64,000 nucleotides of DNA from the NCBI RefSeq assembly GCF_023715605.1, contig NZ_JAMBOL010000009.1, positions 86,710 to 150,709 on the forward strand, written 5' to 3'. The position numbers and the translations under genes were made by a program. The notes under the pieces are model-generated. The model was not told where the DNA came from, made no database searches, and was given only the letters and a program-made list of their open reading frames with translations. Positions 35,632 to 44,345 of this stretch are shown here, in pieces (the stretch's first letter is position 1; every line of letters begins with the position of its first letter). This DNA is from Halalkalibacter oceani (GTDB lineage: Bacteria > Bacillota > Bacilli > Bacillales > Bacillaceae_D).

Positions 35632-35641
35632 ATAGAGCCAG

Positions 35642-35792
35642 CTCCTTATTCATAGTTGCAAAATAAATAAGGTGCAAAGCCTCTATCAAAACGGCGATCT
35701 CCTATACGATCATTTCGCCCCATGCAAAGGATCGCCCATTCATCAAAGGCTTTGCATGAGTAACTGAAGACGTAGGCAAAAAAGAATTTGCC
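35642..35792 (-). ncRNA. Structured leader RNA before the CD3324-family gene (riboswitch-like, class unknown)
   Basis: Read on the minus strand: a hairpin GGCAAA/TTTGCC (35775-35792); a 10-bp perfect long-range helix TGCAAAGCCT/AGGCTTTGCA (35747-35756 with 35673-35682); inside it a second helix GGCGATC/GATCGCC (35730-35736 with 35693-35699) around an unpaired GCATGGGGCGAAATGATCG region; then CCTTATT (35666-35672) that can pair with AATAAGG (35644-35650), covering the RBS. A TATAAT -10 lies at about 35832-35837. The nested helices plus an RBS-masking hairpin are riboswitch-like. It fits no class I know. Confidence 0.5.
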
Positions 35793-35870
35793 ATCCGAAA
35801 CCCTCCCCTGCTTTGTGTCGTCTGCTTTATTATACAATAATAGACGGCCGGAGATGGAAACAGAAAAGCT

Positions 35871-35944
35871 TTGACATTTGCCGCAAAATGATATACATTA
35901 CCAAATGGTCGAACATTTACTAATGAGTCGATCTTCAATATTCG
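35871..35944 (+). promoter_or_regulatory. guaC promoter with PurBoxes
   Basis: TTGACA (35871-35876) and TACATT (35894-35899), 17 bases apart, form a sigma-A promoter. CGAACATT (35910-35917) matches the core of the PurR PurBox. An inverted, one-mismatch copy, AATATTCG, follows at 35937-35944. B. subtilis guaC (yumD) belongs to the PurR regulon. Confidence 0.65.
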
Positions 35945-35962
35945 TATTTAGGAGTGAATAGC

Positions 35963-36946
35963 ATGGAAAATGTGTTTGATTACGAAGATATTCAGTTAAT
36001 TCCAGCAAAATGTGTGGTATCGAGCCGTTCTGAATGCGATACATCGATCACGTTAGGTAACTATACATTTAAAATGCCGGTCGTCCCCGCGAACATGCAG
36101 ACGATCATTGACGAAAGCATCGCGCTGTACTTGGCCGAAAACGGTTACTTTTATATTATGCACCGCTTCGAACCTGAAAAGCGCCAGGTATTTGTACAAG
36201 ACATGAAAAGCAAAGGCCTTATCGCTTCGATCAGCGTTGGGGTGAAGGATGAGGAATATCCATTTATTGAGGAATTGGCCGCAGCCGAGTTGGTGCCTGA
36301 GTACATTACAATTGATATCGCTCACGGGCATTCAAATGCTGTGATCCGGATGATTCAGCATATTAAAAAGCATCTACCTGAAAGCTTTGTCATTGCCGGA
36401 AATGTCGGCACGCCGGAAGCGGTCAGAGAATTAGAAAACGCCGGGGCCGATGCCACAAAGGTTGGCATTGGACCAGGAAAAGTATGCATCACCAAAGTGA
36501 AAACCGGTTTCGGCACGGGCGGCTGGCAATTGGCCGCATTACGCTGGTGCGCCAAAGCGGCCAGCAAGCCAATTATTGCCGATGGCGGAATTCGCACACA
36601 CGGAGACATTGCCAAATCAATCCGGTTCGGCGCTTCAATGGTGATGATCGGTTCGCTTTTTGCCGGACATGAGGAATCCCCGGGCCAAACGATTGAAATC
36701 GACGGCAAGCTTTACAAAGAATATTTCGGTTCCGCCTCAGAATTCCAAAAAGGCGAAAAGAAAAATGTAGAAGGAAAGAAAATCTTAATGGAGCACAAAG
36801 GTTCCTTAAAAGATACATTAATTGAAATGGAACAGGACCTGCAATCTTCCATTTCCTATGCAGGCGGAACTAAGCTGCTCGCCATTCGCAATGTCGATTA
36901 TGTCGTCGTCAAAAATTCCATCTTCAACGGCGACCAGAATCATTAA
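35963..36946 (+). CDS. guaC: GMP reductase
   Basis: A 327-residue GMP reductase, converting GMP to IMP and ammonia with NADPH, and so returning guanine nucleotides to the purine pool. The TIM barrel of the IMPDH/GMPR family shows [32 protein letters not shown], containing the catalytic Cys, and [21 protein letters not shown]. There is no CBS insert, which separates it from IMP dehydrogenase. AGGAGTG six bases before the ATG at 35963 fixes the start (MENVFDYED) three codons into the open frame. Promoter PurBoxes suggest control by PurR. Confidence 0.95.
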   Translation: MENVFDYEDIQLIPAKCVVSSRSECDTSITLGNYTFKMPVVPANMQTIIDESIALYLAENGYFYIMHRFEPEKRQVFVQDMKSKGLIASISVGVKDEEYPFIEELAAAELVPEYITIDIAHGHSNAVIRMIQHIKKHLPESFVIAGNVGTPEAVRELENAGADATKVGIGPGKVCITKVKTGFGTGGWQLAALRWCAKAASKPIIADGGIRTHGDIAKSIRFGASMVMIGSLFAGHEESPGQTIEIDGKLYKEYFGSASEFQKGEKKNVEGKKILMEHKGSLKDTLIEMEQDLQSSISYAGGTKLLAIRNVDYVVVKNSIFNGDQNH

Positions 36947-36994
36947 GAAAGACGGCACCAGGCATCTTTTTCTGGAAATTTTTATTTTAAAAAA

Positions 36995-37045
36995 AGCCCT
37001 CCACACTTGCTTTGTCTCTTTACATTGCAAGTGGGGGGCTCTTTA
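36995..37045 (+). terminator. Terminator of guaC
   Basis: AGCCCTCCACACTTGC (36995-37010) and GCAAGTGGGGGGCT (37027-37040) form a long stem followed by a T-rich tail. Confidence 0.85.
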
Positions 37046-37089
37046 TTATTATTGAGCAGACCGAAAGCTTCTTGATAACCAATTTTCAT

Positions 37090-37749
37090 TCATTCTTTCC
37101 ACCTCACCTTGTTTCCGTTCAAATGCTCAATAAAATCCCGCAACCTTCCGATGTCGGTCAGATGCTGATTGCAGCTCAAACTGTCCTGACAAATATAATT
37201 TCCTCGCTTTACATACGCCCCGTCGGCAGTTGCCTTCGTTTCCGCCATAAAAAGACCTACCTTCGTATGCTCGTGACAGAGCATGCAAATCCCCTTATCC
37301 CGAACAGGGGTAAACATACCGTACACGCCTTGCCAATGCCCTTCCTCACAGGCAAGCAGAAACTTCCGCTTCGTGCCTGTATCCTCCCATCCGAGATAGG
37401 AAAGCTCCTTGCGCTCCTCTTCCAGTACGGCAGGCAGCTTGAGCTTTTTCACCTTAGGAAAGACCTTCTTTACCAAATTTGCTGTTACAACTGGAAAGGG
37501 AATAACATACGGCTTCAATGTCAGCAAAAAGGCCTCGCTCTTCTCCCGATCATCAACGCTACGAATCTCTTTCAACAAACGTGATTGTTCTTCACTTAGC
37601 TGTTCAAAAACTGCTGTCACTTTATCATCAACCGAGGCTCGAACAGCTTCAAGCACCCGGCTGTCATTCACATTGGCATGGCTGTTAACGACTATTTGCG
37701 CCTGCTTCCTAATAAATTGATATTGGTGAACATGAATAAATGGTTCCAT
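37090..37749 (-). CDS. FusB/FBP-family EF-G-binding protein
   Basis: A 219-residue protein with the two-domain FusB layout: an N-terminal helical bundle (about 1-85) and a C-terminal treble-clef zinc domain whose ligands are in CMLCHEHTKVGLF and YICQDSLSCNQHL. FusB-type proteins bind elongation factor G on the ribosome and rescue it from fusidic acid. Chromosomal homologues such as Listeria and Bacillus FBP proteins may or may not give resistance. The gene is monocistronic. Confidence 0.9.
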   Translation of the reverse strand: MEPFIHVHQYQFIRKQAQIVVNSHANVNDSRVLEAVRASVDDKVTAVFEQLSEEQSRLLKEIRSVDDREKSEAFLLTLKPYVIPFPVVTANLVKKVFPKVKKLKLPAVLEEERKELSYLGWEDTGTKRKFLLACEEGHWQGVYGMFTPVRDKGICMLCHEHTKVGLFMAETKATADGAYVKRGNYICQDSLSCNQHLTDIGRLRDFIEHLNGNKVRWKE

Positions 37750-37953
37750 CCTTACCCCTCCTTGCTGTCTTTCATTTTAAGGGGATTCCTCACAAGCCGG
37801 ATAGGGAAAAAATAATTTTAATTAAACTTTACATAGACGAAGACGCCTCCGCAGCAAATCTTTTTTTCAGCCTTTCTTTTTACAGCTCCTCAACGAGCCT
37901 CTTGATCGTTTCTTTGATGGACAATGCCGCCTATTAACAATTGGTAGAACAAA

Positions 37954-37984
37954 GAAAAAAACCCTGCATTTCGACAGGATTTCT
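37954..37984 (-). terminator. Terminator after catabolic module I
   Basis: AATCCTG and CAGGGTT pair on the minus strand and are followed by a T run. It lies just after the M20 peptidase stop, at the end of the long module I operon. Confidence 0.75.
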
Positions 37985-37995
37985 TTCTTAACATG

Positions 37996-39141
37996 CTATA
38001 GCTCCTCCAGTAATCTGACAAGCAAAGCAATGCGTTCAGCCATTTTATCTTTGAGGATATGTTCATAAACAGCGTGGGCGCCATCACCGACCGGGCCTAA
38101 GCCATCCAGTGTCGGCACCCCTTGAGCAGCAGTTAAATTACCATCACTGATCGCTCCTGTGGAAGCTTCAGGTAATGGATAACCTAACTCTTCCGCTAAT
38201 TGCTTAGCTTTACGATAGAGCTTGGCCACACCTTCCGTGCGGTCTAATGGTGGACGTTTGATCAGCGTATAAACGTCCAGCACCGCTCCCGGCAATACCG
38301 GCTTTCGTCCTTCAATTTCCTGCTTCAGCTTCTCAACCTCACCCTGGTTTGCCACCCGCGCATCAATTTCGACGGCAGCCTCAGCTGGAATAACATTCGT
38401 TCTCGTGCCCCCATGAACAATTCCAGAGCTGACCGTTGTGCCTGTATCATAATTGGTCAGTTTCTGGATTTCGACAATTTGATGCGCCAGTTCTTCAATC
38501 GCGTTGATTCCTTTTTCATGATCCATTCCGGCGTGACTTGACTTGCCTTTCGCCGTCAGCTTGAAGTACATTATGCCTTTTCTCGCCGTAATTACTGCCT
38601 CACCAACGCCGCCTTCCAGAATAAGAACGGAATCAGCTTTGTCTGCTTCTATTCTAATAATCTCACGTGATGTCGCACTGTTCATTTCTTCATCGGAATT
38701 AAACAGACATGTGACTGGTCGCTTCGTTCTTCTCCCCAGATCCTTTATCACTTTCAAAGCAGTCAGGATAAAGGCGATAGCTCCTTTCATATCGAAAGTG
38801 CCTGGACCATAGATTTTGTTGCCTTCTATTTTGAAAGGCATTTCTTGTAAAGTTCCTTTTTTCCAAACAGTATCCATATGGGCAATGACAAGGATCGGTT
38901 TTAAAGTCGGATTGCTGCCGCCGAATCTCGCTACAAGATGGTCCCCACGATCCTCCGTCCCCGAAGGAATAACTTCTGTTATCCCTCCTAATTCATGCAC
39001 CCTTTTCGTTAACAGGGCAGCAACTTCATTTACTGCATCACGATCATACGTAGGTGACTCGATTTCAACAATTTCCTTTAAAAAGCTGATGATCTCCGGT
39101 TCCAAGCCTGCAATATATTTAATCAGACCATTATTATTCAT
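37996..39141 (-). CDS. M20-family metallopeptidase/amidohydrolase (CPG2-like)
   Basis: A 381-residue zinc hydrolase of the M20 family resembling glutamate carboxypeptidase (CPG2) and ArgE/DapE deacylases. The metal sites are visible in VIAHMDTVW (about residue 85), GPGTFDMKGA and NSDEEMNS. The lid domain includes KGKSSHAGMDHEKGINAIEEL. It cleaves an amide bond to release a free amino or carboxyl group. It is the last gene of module I, so it probably hydrolyses an N-acyl or carbamoyl intermediate of that pathway. GGGGGAG precedes the ATG. Confidence 0.87.
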   Translation of the reverse strand: MNNNGLIKYIAGLEPEIISFLKEIVEIESPTYDRDAVNEVAALLTKRVHELGGITEVIPSGTEDRGDHLVARFGGSNPTLKPILVIAHMDTVWKKGTLQEMPFKIEGNKIYGPGTFDMKGAIAFILTALKVIKDLGRRTKRPVTCLFNSDEEMNSATSREIIRIEADKADSVLILEGGVGEAVITARKGIMYFKLTAKGKSSHAGMDHEKGINAIEELAHQIVEIQKLTNYDTGTTVSSGIVHGGTRTNVIPAEAAVEIDARVANQGEVEKLKQEIEGRKPVLPGAVLDVYTLIKRPPLDRTEGVAKLYRKAKQLAEELGYPLPEASTGAISDGNLTAAQGVPTLDGLGPVGDGAHAVYEHILKDKMAERIALLVRLLEEL

Positions 39142-39161
39142 ATATGTCTCCCCCTTCAGTC

Positions 39162-40835
39162 TTATTTGCGAGCCGCGTTTCTAAGCTCTGTAATCGTTGA
39201 CTGCACCGAAATGTTCTCAGGGTTACACATAATTTCGATCATCGCAGGTCTCCCGCTATCAAGCGCCTTCGACAGCGCATCCTCAAAATCGGCATCCGCC
39301 GCCACACGTTGACTGAAAACGCCCAACGCTTGACCAAGCTCGCAAAAATGAACACTACCAAGATCGGTGCCAATGACACGTTCAGGAAAAGTCTTTTCCT
39401 GATGCATTCGAATCGTTCCATACATGCTGTTATTAAAAACTAACGCTACGATCGGAGTGTGATAGCGGACAGCTGTTTCCAGCTCCTGGACGGTCATCAT
39501 AAAACCGCCATCACCCGATAACGAAACGACCGTCCGGTCAGGCTTTGCCATCTTTACACCTACGGCTCCAGGTACACCATAGCCCATAGCGCCGGAAGTC
39601 GGCCCAACGTATGTCTTTGGTTCCGAAAACTGAAAGTAGCTATGCAACCAGGCCGAGAAATTACCCGCATCATTTGTAAGGATCGCGTCGTCAGGAAGTT
39701 TTTCCTGGAGGGTTCTGATAATTTGTTTCATATCAACTTTATCTGAGTTGGACATCTTCGGAATAAAAGTTACTTGCTCGTAGACCGTTCTGCGCTCCTC
39801 TGCCCATTTCTTCCAATCCTCTTTTGGCAAAGCCGTGTTGTCTGCTAACTGATTTAGCGTTTCCAATGCTTCCTTCGCATCTGACACTATACCAAGCTGC
39901 GGCGGATAGACTTTGCCAAGCGTCGAGTACTCAATGTCAATATGTATAATCGTCTGTTTCGGTGAGATAACCGAATAACCTTGCGTCGTCACCTCTGAAA
40001 AGCGGGTTCCAATGGCGAATATTGTATCAGCTTCACGTATCGTCTGTAACAAGCTTTGAAATGTCCCAAGTCCGGAATGTCCGACATAGAGCGGATGGTT
40101 ATTTGGAAAGACATCATGACGGCGAAATGAGGCTAGAACAGGTATGTTCATTTTCTCTGCAAATGCAAGCAACGCTGCTTCAGCATTCGAGGCTGTCACT
40201 CCGCCGCCAGCTATAATTAGCGGTTTCTCCGAAGAACTTAACAATGAAAGACATTGCCGCGCTTCCTCCTCAGCAAGCTTAGGACGCGGCTTTCGTGAAA
40301 TAGGACCAAATTCCATTTCAGTCGTCTGTGCCAAAATATCCGCCGGTAAAGAAACGACAACCGGTCCGGGTCTCCCCGATTTTGCAATTCGAAATGCGCG
40401 CTGAACAAGCTCAGGAATCCGTTCAACATCCCTGATTTCAACCGTCCATTTGCTGATATGCATAAAAAACTGATCTAATTCGACTTCCTGAAACCCTTCC
40501 CTTCCTCTAAATTTACTATCGACTTGTCCTAAAAAAACGACCATCGGCGTCGAATCCTGATAGGCGGTATGAATCCCGATCGCTAAGTTCGCCCCGCCGA
40601 CCCCTCTTGTCGCCATCGCCACTCCCGGCTTTCCCGTAGCCTTTCCATATGCTTCTGCCATGAAGGAGGCTCCACCTTCATGCCTCGTCGAAACCAGCTC
40701 AATCGTCTCTTCATCATAAATCGCATCCATTACATCTAAATAACTCTCCCCGGGAACACAAAACACTTTGTCGATTTGTTCCAGCTTGATGCATTTGACA
40801 ACTGCCTGTGCCCCTGTCATCGTTTCACTCATCAT
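39162..40835 (-). CDS. Thiamine-diphosphate-dependent enzyme (acetolactate synthase/decarboxylase family)
   Basis: A 557-residue ThDP enzyme with the three-domain POX layout. TRHEGGASFMAEAYGKATG contains the activating Glu (about residue 50). The middle domain starts near 190. GDGGFMMTVQELETAVRYHTPIVALVFNN (about 435-463) is the ThDP/Mg-binding motif. It could decarboxylate a 2-oxo acid or join two carbonyls. Family resemblance is to acetolactate synthase-like catabolic enzymes, with no small subunit nearby. The start ATG at 40835 overlaps the RidA stop region with AAAGGTG before it. Likely handles the oxo acid made by the upstream enzymes of module I. Confidence 0.85.
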   Translation of the reverse strand: MMSETMTGAQAVVKCIKLEQIDKVFCVPGESYLDVMDAIYDEETIELVSTRHEGGASFMAEAYGKATGKPGVAMATRGVGGANLAIGIHTAYQDSTPMVVFLGQVDSKFRGREGFQEVELDQFFMHISKWTVEIRDVERIPELVQRAFRIAKSGRPGPVVVSLPADILAQTTEMEFGPISRKPRPKLAEEEARQCLSLLSSSEKPLIIAGGGVTASNAEAALLAFAEKMNIPVLASFRRHDVFPNNHPLYVGHSGLGTFQSLLQTIREADTIFAIGTRFSEVTTQGYSVISPKQTIIHIDIEYSTLGKVYPPQLGIVSDAKEALETLNQLADNTALPKEDWKKWAEERRTVYEQVTFIPKMSNSDKVDMKQIIRTLQEKLPDDAILTNDAGNFSAWLHSYFQFSEPKTYVGPTSGAMGYGVPGAVGVKMAKPDRTVVSLSGDGGFMMTVQELETAVRYHTPIVALVFNNSMYGTIRMHQEKTFPERVIGTDLGSVHFCELGQALGVFSQRVAADADFEDALSKALDSGRPAMIEIMCNPENISVQSTITELRNAARK

Positions 40836-40837
40836 CT

Positions 40838-41305
40838 TCACCTTTCTTCCACTTTATAGGCGATAATCATTTCAATCTCGACCGCAGAATTCCGTGGTAG
40901 CTCTGCTGCCCCGATCGCAGCTCTCGCATGCCTTCCTGTTTCCCCAAAAATTTGAACGAGCAGTTCAGAAGCACCGTCAATGACTTTAGGCTGACTATGA
41001 AACCCTTGGGCAGAATTGACAAAGCCGGTTACCTTTACGATTTTTGTGATTCGCTCAAGCGACCCTATCTCCTGTTTTAGACAGCTGAGCCCTTGAAGAA
41101 TACAAATACGGGCTGCTTCCTGAGCCTGTTCCAGAGTAACTTCCGTCCCCACTTTCCCAGTGATCCCCACTTGTCCATCAACCTTAGGCAATTGTCCGCT
41201 TATATAGGCCAGCCCACCATGAAGGACAACAGGAACATATTGAAACGACGGCTCCGCTGCAGCGGGAAGGCTATATCCCAACTCTTTCATTTTTTCTTCA
41301 ATCAT
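40838..41305 (-). CDS. RidA-family enamine/imine deaminase
   Basis: A 155-residue member of the RidA/YjgF-like group (long form). Conserved pieces are YISGQLPKVDGQ, LEQAQEAARICILQGLSCL and ARAAIGAAELPRNSAVEIEMI, where the Arg binds the substrate carboxylate. RidA proteins hydrolyse reactive 2-aminoacrylate-type enamines to oxo acids. Its place before the ThDP enzyme suggests that an imine or enamine intermediate occurs in module I. The ATG at 41303-41305 follows GGAGGAG; the longer open frame would overlap the DctQ gene. Confidence 0.87.
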   Translation of the reverse strand: MIEEKMKELGYSLPAAAEPSFQYVPVVLHGGLAYISGQLPKVDGQVGITGKVGTEVTLEQAQEAARICILQGLSCLKQEIGSLERITKIVKVTGFVNSAQGFHSQPKVIDGASELLVQIFGETGRHARAAIGAAELPRNSAVEIEMIIAYKVEER

Positions 41306-41324
41306 CTCATTCGCTCCTCCAAAA

Positions 41325-41804
41325 TTAATTAGCTGTCTTTTTAAAACCGGACCATACATTTGTCAGGGAAAGGATGGCAAACAGGATCATCAATGAACCT
41401 GTTACCGGCATCGACCAATAGGCAAGTCCCGTCGGCCAGCCTAACGTCACGTAAGCAATATTCATTCTAACTTGAGCGACTTCAATTCCCGTTACAACTA
41501 AAACACCATAAAAAATTAAAAGCAGAACTCTCGTTACAAGCTCGATCGACAGCTCTATGTTTCTTGGAAACTTTTCTTTAATAAACCCTATCAGAAGATG
41601 TTCCTTCCGATGCAACGCGATGACAGCTCCAAACCCGACAATCCAGACGACTAACAGCTGCGAAAAATCAACGACCCATAACAAGGAAGTGCTTGTAAAC
41701 GTTCTTAAGAAAATATTGGCTACATTTAGCAGGAATAAGGTTAAAAAGCTTATCCCAATCAGCAAGAACAATCCTTTATCAATAATCTCCGCTAGTTTTT
41801 TCAT
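41325..41804 (-). CDS. TRAP transporter small permease, DctQ (module I)
   Basis: A 159-residue four-helix membrane protein of the DctQ family, the small membrane subunit of TRAP transporters. Typical are FLRTFTSTSLLWVVDFSQLLVVWIVGFGAVIALHRKEHLLIGF and the closing GSLMILFAIL helix. It lies ten bases after DctM with AGGAGAATAATA before the ATG. Together with DctM and DctP it forms a sodium-driven importer of an organic acid. Confidence 0.88.
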   Translation of the reverse strand: MKKLAEIIDKGLFLLIGISFLTLFLLNVANIFLRTFTSTSLLWVVDFSQLLVVWIVGFGAVIALHRKEHLLIGFIKEKFPRNIELSIELVTRVLLLIFYGVLVVTGIEVAQVRMNIAYVTLGWPTGLAYWSMPVTGSLMILFAILSLTNVWSGFKKTAN

Positions 41805-41814
41805 TATTATTCTC

Positions 41815-43071
41815 CTATCCCATTAAAAGATTTGGTAACCAGGTGACCAATGCAGGGACATACGTGACGATCATCAACACGACGATCAAAGCAAACACGA
41901 ATGGAATGATTGATTTACTCACATGCTGGAATGGAACATTGCCAATTTTGGAGACGATATAGAGCAACCCTCCGACTGGTGGCGTAATCAAACCAATCAT
42001 CAGATTCAGCACGACAATCATTCCAAAGTGAATTGGATCAATACCAAGCTCCATACTTAATGGAAGGAGCACCGGCACAAATATCAGCATTGCCGGTAAG
42101 GCATCCATAATCATCCCAATAAACAATAGGAATATATTGACGAGCAGAAGGAATGCTACAGGGCCCAGATCAAGCGCGATAAACCCTTCCGCCAGCTTTA
42201 AGCCAATTTGTTCACTTGCCATAATCCAAGAAAAGATACCGACAATGGAAAAGAGTACGAGAATCGTAGCAGAAAACAAGGCTGTATTTGCGAAAATTCC
42301 AATCAAGTCTTTAGGTTTAATCGTTCGATAGATGAACATGCCGATAAATAAGACATATCCAGCTGCCAAAATAGATACCTCCGTCACCGTCACGATCCCA
42401 GTCAGTACCCCGGCAATAATAATTAATGGCGCGATCAATGATAAAATGGCATCCTTCAGCATCACAAAAAAGAGATTCCAATTTCGCTCCACCTTTGTGA
42501 CAGGCAAATCCTGATTACGCATGAGAAAATACAAGATGACAACCAGACCAACGCCCATTAATAAACCCGGTATCACCCCGCCAAGAAACAGTCTTCCTAC
42601 AGAGAGATTTGTCAAAAGCGCTAAGAAAATCATCGGAATACTCGGAGGAATAATCGGGCCGATCGTGGAAGCTGCGGCATTAATAGCAGCGGAAAAACTT
42701 TCGCGATACCCCTCCTTCTTCATAGCTGGCAGCATTACAGACGAAACGGCACTACAATCAGCAGGCGCTGAGCCGGAAACACCCGCTGCAAAAACGTTAA
42801 CACCAACCGATGTATAAGCAAGCCCGCCCTTTAAATGACCGATAAAGAATTTAGTGAAATTAACAAGCCTTAACGTAACACCAGATTTGTTCATCAGCTC
42901 ACCGGCAAGAATAAAAAACGGAATAGCAAGTAGCGTATAATTGTTAATGCCTCCTACCATTTGCGTCGGCAATAAGTTTAATGGGGTATCCGTAAAAAGC
43001 AACAAATACACCATTGAAGCGACTCCCATTGAAATAAAGATTTCTAAACCTAAAGCCATCAGAAAAAACAT
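41815..43071 (-). CDS. TRAP transporter large permease, DctM (module I)
   Basis: A DctM-type permease of at least 418 residues and about 12 helices (FFILAGELMNKSGVT; SAPADCSAVSSVMLPAMKKEGY; GLITPPVGGLLYIVSKI). The only canonical in-frame start, ATG at 43071, has no RBS and cuts the first helix. The frame continues upstream as ISIVFLFVF to an ATT near 43092 that follows GGAGGAG at proper spacing, so an ATT start is likely. The RBS lies at the edge of structured repeat copy E, which separates this gene from dctP. Confidence 0.88.
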   Translation of the reverse strand: MFFLMALGLEIFISMGVASMVYLLLFTDTPLNLLPTQMVGGINNYTLLAIPFFILAGELMNKSGVTLRLVNFTKFFIGHLKGGLAYTSVGVNVFAAGVSGSAPADCSAVSSVMLPAMKKEGYRESFSAAINAAASTIGPIIPPSIPMIFLALLTNLSVGRLFLGGVIPGLLMGVGLVVILYFLMRNQDLPVTKVERNWNLFFVMLKDAILSLIAPLIIIAGVLTGIVTVTEVSILAAGYVLFIGMFIYRTIKPKDLIGIFANTALFSATILVLFSIVGIFSWIMASEQIGLKLAEGFIALDLGPVAFLLLVNIFLLFIGMIMDALPAMLIFVPVLLPLSMELGIDPIHFGMIVVLNLMIGLITPPVGGLLYIVSKIGNVPFQHVSKSIIPFVFALIVVLMIVTYVPALVTWLPNLLMG

Positions 43072-43121
43072 GAAAACAAATAAGAAAACAATGCTAATCG
43101 TACTCTCCTCCTTTCTTAGAA

Positions 43122-43206
43122 GCGGTGTGCGGAGCCGTTACAATCTTTTAAGGATGGCTGAAAGAACCCCGCTTTCAGCCATCCGCGTAACGCGCGAAGC
43201 CAACGC
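43122..43206 (+). repeat. Dispersed structured repeat, core copy E, inside the TRAP operon
   Basis: P1 GCGGTG (43122-43127) pairs with CAACGC (43201-43206), with one mismatch. The internal loops are TGCGGAGC and CGCGAAGC. P2 CGTTAC (43136-43141) pairs with GTAACG (43187-43192). The apical stem is a perfect 13-bp helix (43152-43164 with 43172-43184). It shares P2 and loops with copy D but has a quite different apical stem. It lies between dctP and dctM. Confidence 0.82.
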
Positions 43207-43245
43207 TCTTCCTCGTATCAACTGCCGCATTTTATTCAACTATGG

Positions 43246-44280
43246 TTATTGGTTTAGAATCGTTTGAACTTTTTCCAGTAACCCTTCCTGCCACAGCTCT
43301 CCATCAAATGACTGGAAAGTAGGTTCTAATGTGGCACGAATCGAAGCTAAATCAGGTTCAATATATTCCATTTCATCCTTTAAGAGGTTAAGCGACTCCT
43401 CGACTTGCTCCCTTGCAAGCTCGGTTTGATAATTCCCAGCTTCAATACTCGCTTCAGTCAAGATGCCCTTTTGCTCATCACTTAATGTACTCCAAAGATT
43501 TTCACTAATGTACCAAGCTTTCACATCTCGAATATAATCGGTTTGCATGACGTAATCCTGAACTTCATAGAAGCTCATGTTCTGCACCGTGATAAAACCA
43601 TTTTCCTGCGCATCTGCCGTTCCCTGGCGTAATGCCATATACAGGTCACTTAGCGGAATGACAACCGGTTGCGCCCCCAGCGCCTGCATCGTTTGTTGCA
43701 CAATTTCAGATTCCGCCGTTCTTATTTTCAATCCATTAAAGTCTTCCGCGCTATGAACTGCTTTATTTGCGGTCAGCTGACGGGCCTCGGTATCGCCAAT
43801 CGCTTTAATTACTCGGACTCCGGTTGCCGCAGCAGCTTCCTCGAATAGCGGTTGAAAGTCTTCAGAATCAAGCACTTTCACTAAATCATCGTAACTTTCC
43901 CAAAAGAATGGGAAACTTGTAATATTGAAGTCCCGCGCTCCGTCTAACCAAGGATAAGAGGAAATTCCTTCATACATCATATCAACGGTTCCTGTTTCCA
44001 TTCCGGTAAACATATCAAGGATCCCGCCGATTGTACTATTTGGATAAATATCAACCTTAATTGCTCCTGCAGAGTTTTCCTCTACAATTTCAGCGAATCT
44101 ATGGGCAGCCAATGTTGTCGGATCACTATCATCTCGAATTGTCCCCAGTTTAAGAGTAATATTTTCTACTTCCGGACTTTCATCCGTTCCTGTCTGCTCA
44201 TTTGAAGAAGGAGACGAGTTACACCCCGCAAAGACTAGTAAACACAGCATGATTAGGACAAATAATATTGTTTTTTTCAT
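43246..44280 (-). CDS. TRAP transporter substrate-binding lipoprotein, DctP (module I)
   Basis: A 344-residue DctP-family binding protein with a lipobox (LLVFAGC) instead of a cleaved periplasmic signal, as expected in a Gram-positive. The family core includes LKLGTIRDDSDPTTLAAHRFAEIV, FNGLKIRTAESEIVQQTMQALGAQP and ALRQGTADAQENGF; the Arg of KIRTAES normally clamps the substrate carboxylate. GGGAGG nine bases before the ATG at 44280 fixes the start. It should capture the module I substrate, a carboxylic acid. Confidence 0.9.
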   Translation of the reverse strand: MKKTILFVLIMLCLLVFAGCNSSPSSNEQTGTDESPEVENITLKLGTIRDDSDPTTLAAHRFAEIVEENSAGAIKVDIYPNSTIGGILDMFTGMETGTVDMMYEGISSYPWLDGARDFNITSFPFFWESYDDLVKVLDSEDFQPLFEEAAAATGVRVIKAIGDTEARQLTANKAVHSAEDFNGLKIRTAESEIVQQTMQALGAQPVVIPLSDLYMALRQGTADAQENGFITVQNMSFYEVQDYVMQTDYIRDVKAWYISENLWSTLSDEQKGILTEASIEAGNYQTELAREQVEESLNLLKDEMEYIEPDLASIRATLEPTFQSFDGELWQEGLLEKVQTILNQ

Positions 44281-44345
44281 TTCTATAATCCTCCCTTTTT
44301 TTCTGCATTTATGTAAAGTCATAGTTGGCTGTTCGTTGCTACATA

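Noticed and set aside
35673..35792. c-di-GMP-I riboswitch before the CD3324-family gene
   Set aside because: GCAAAGCC and GGCAAA recall the motif, but here they form perfect long-range helices and the other consensus parts are missing.
35702..35938. Short minus-strand frames over the CD3324 leader as coding sequence
   Set aside because: They lack ribosome sites and the region is explained better by nested helices.
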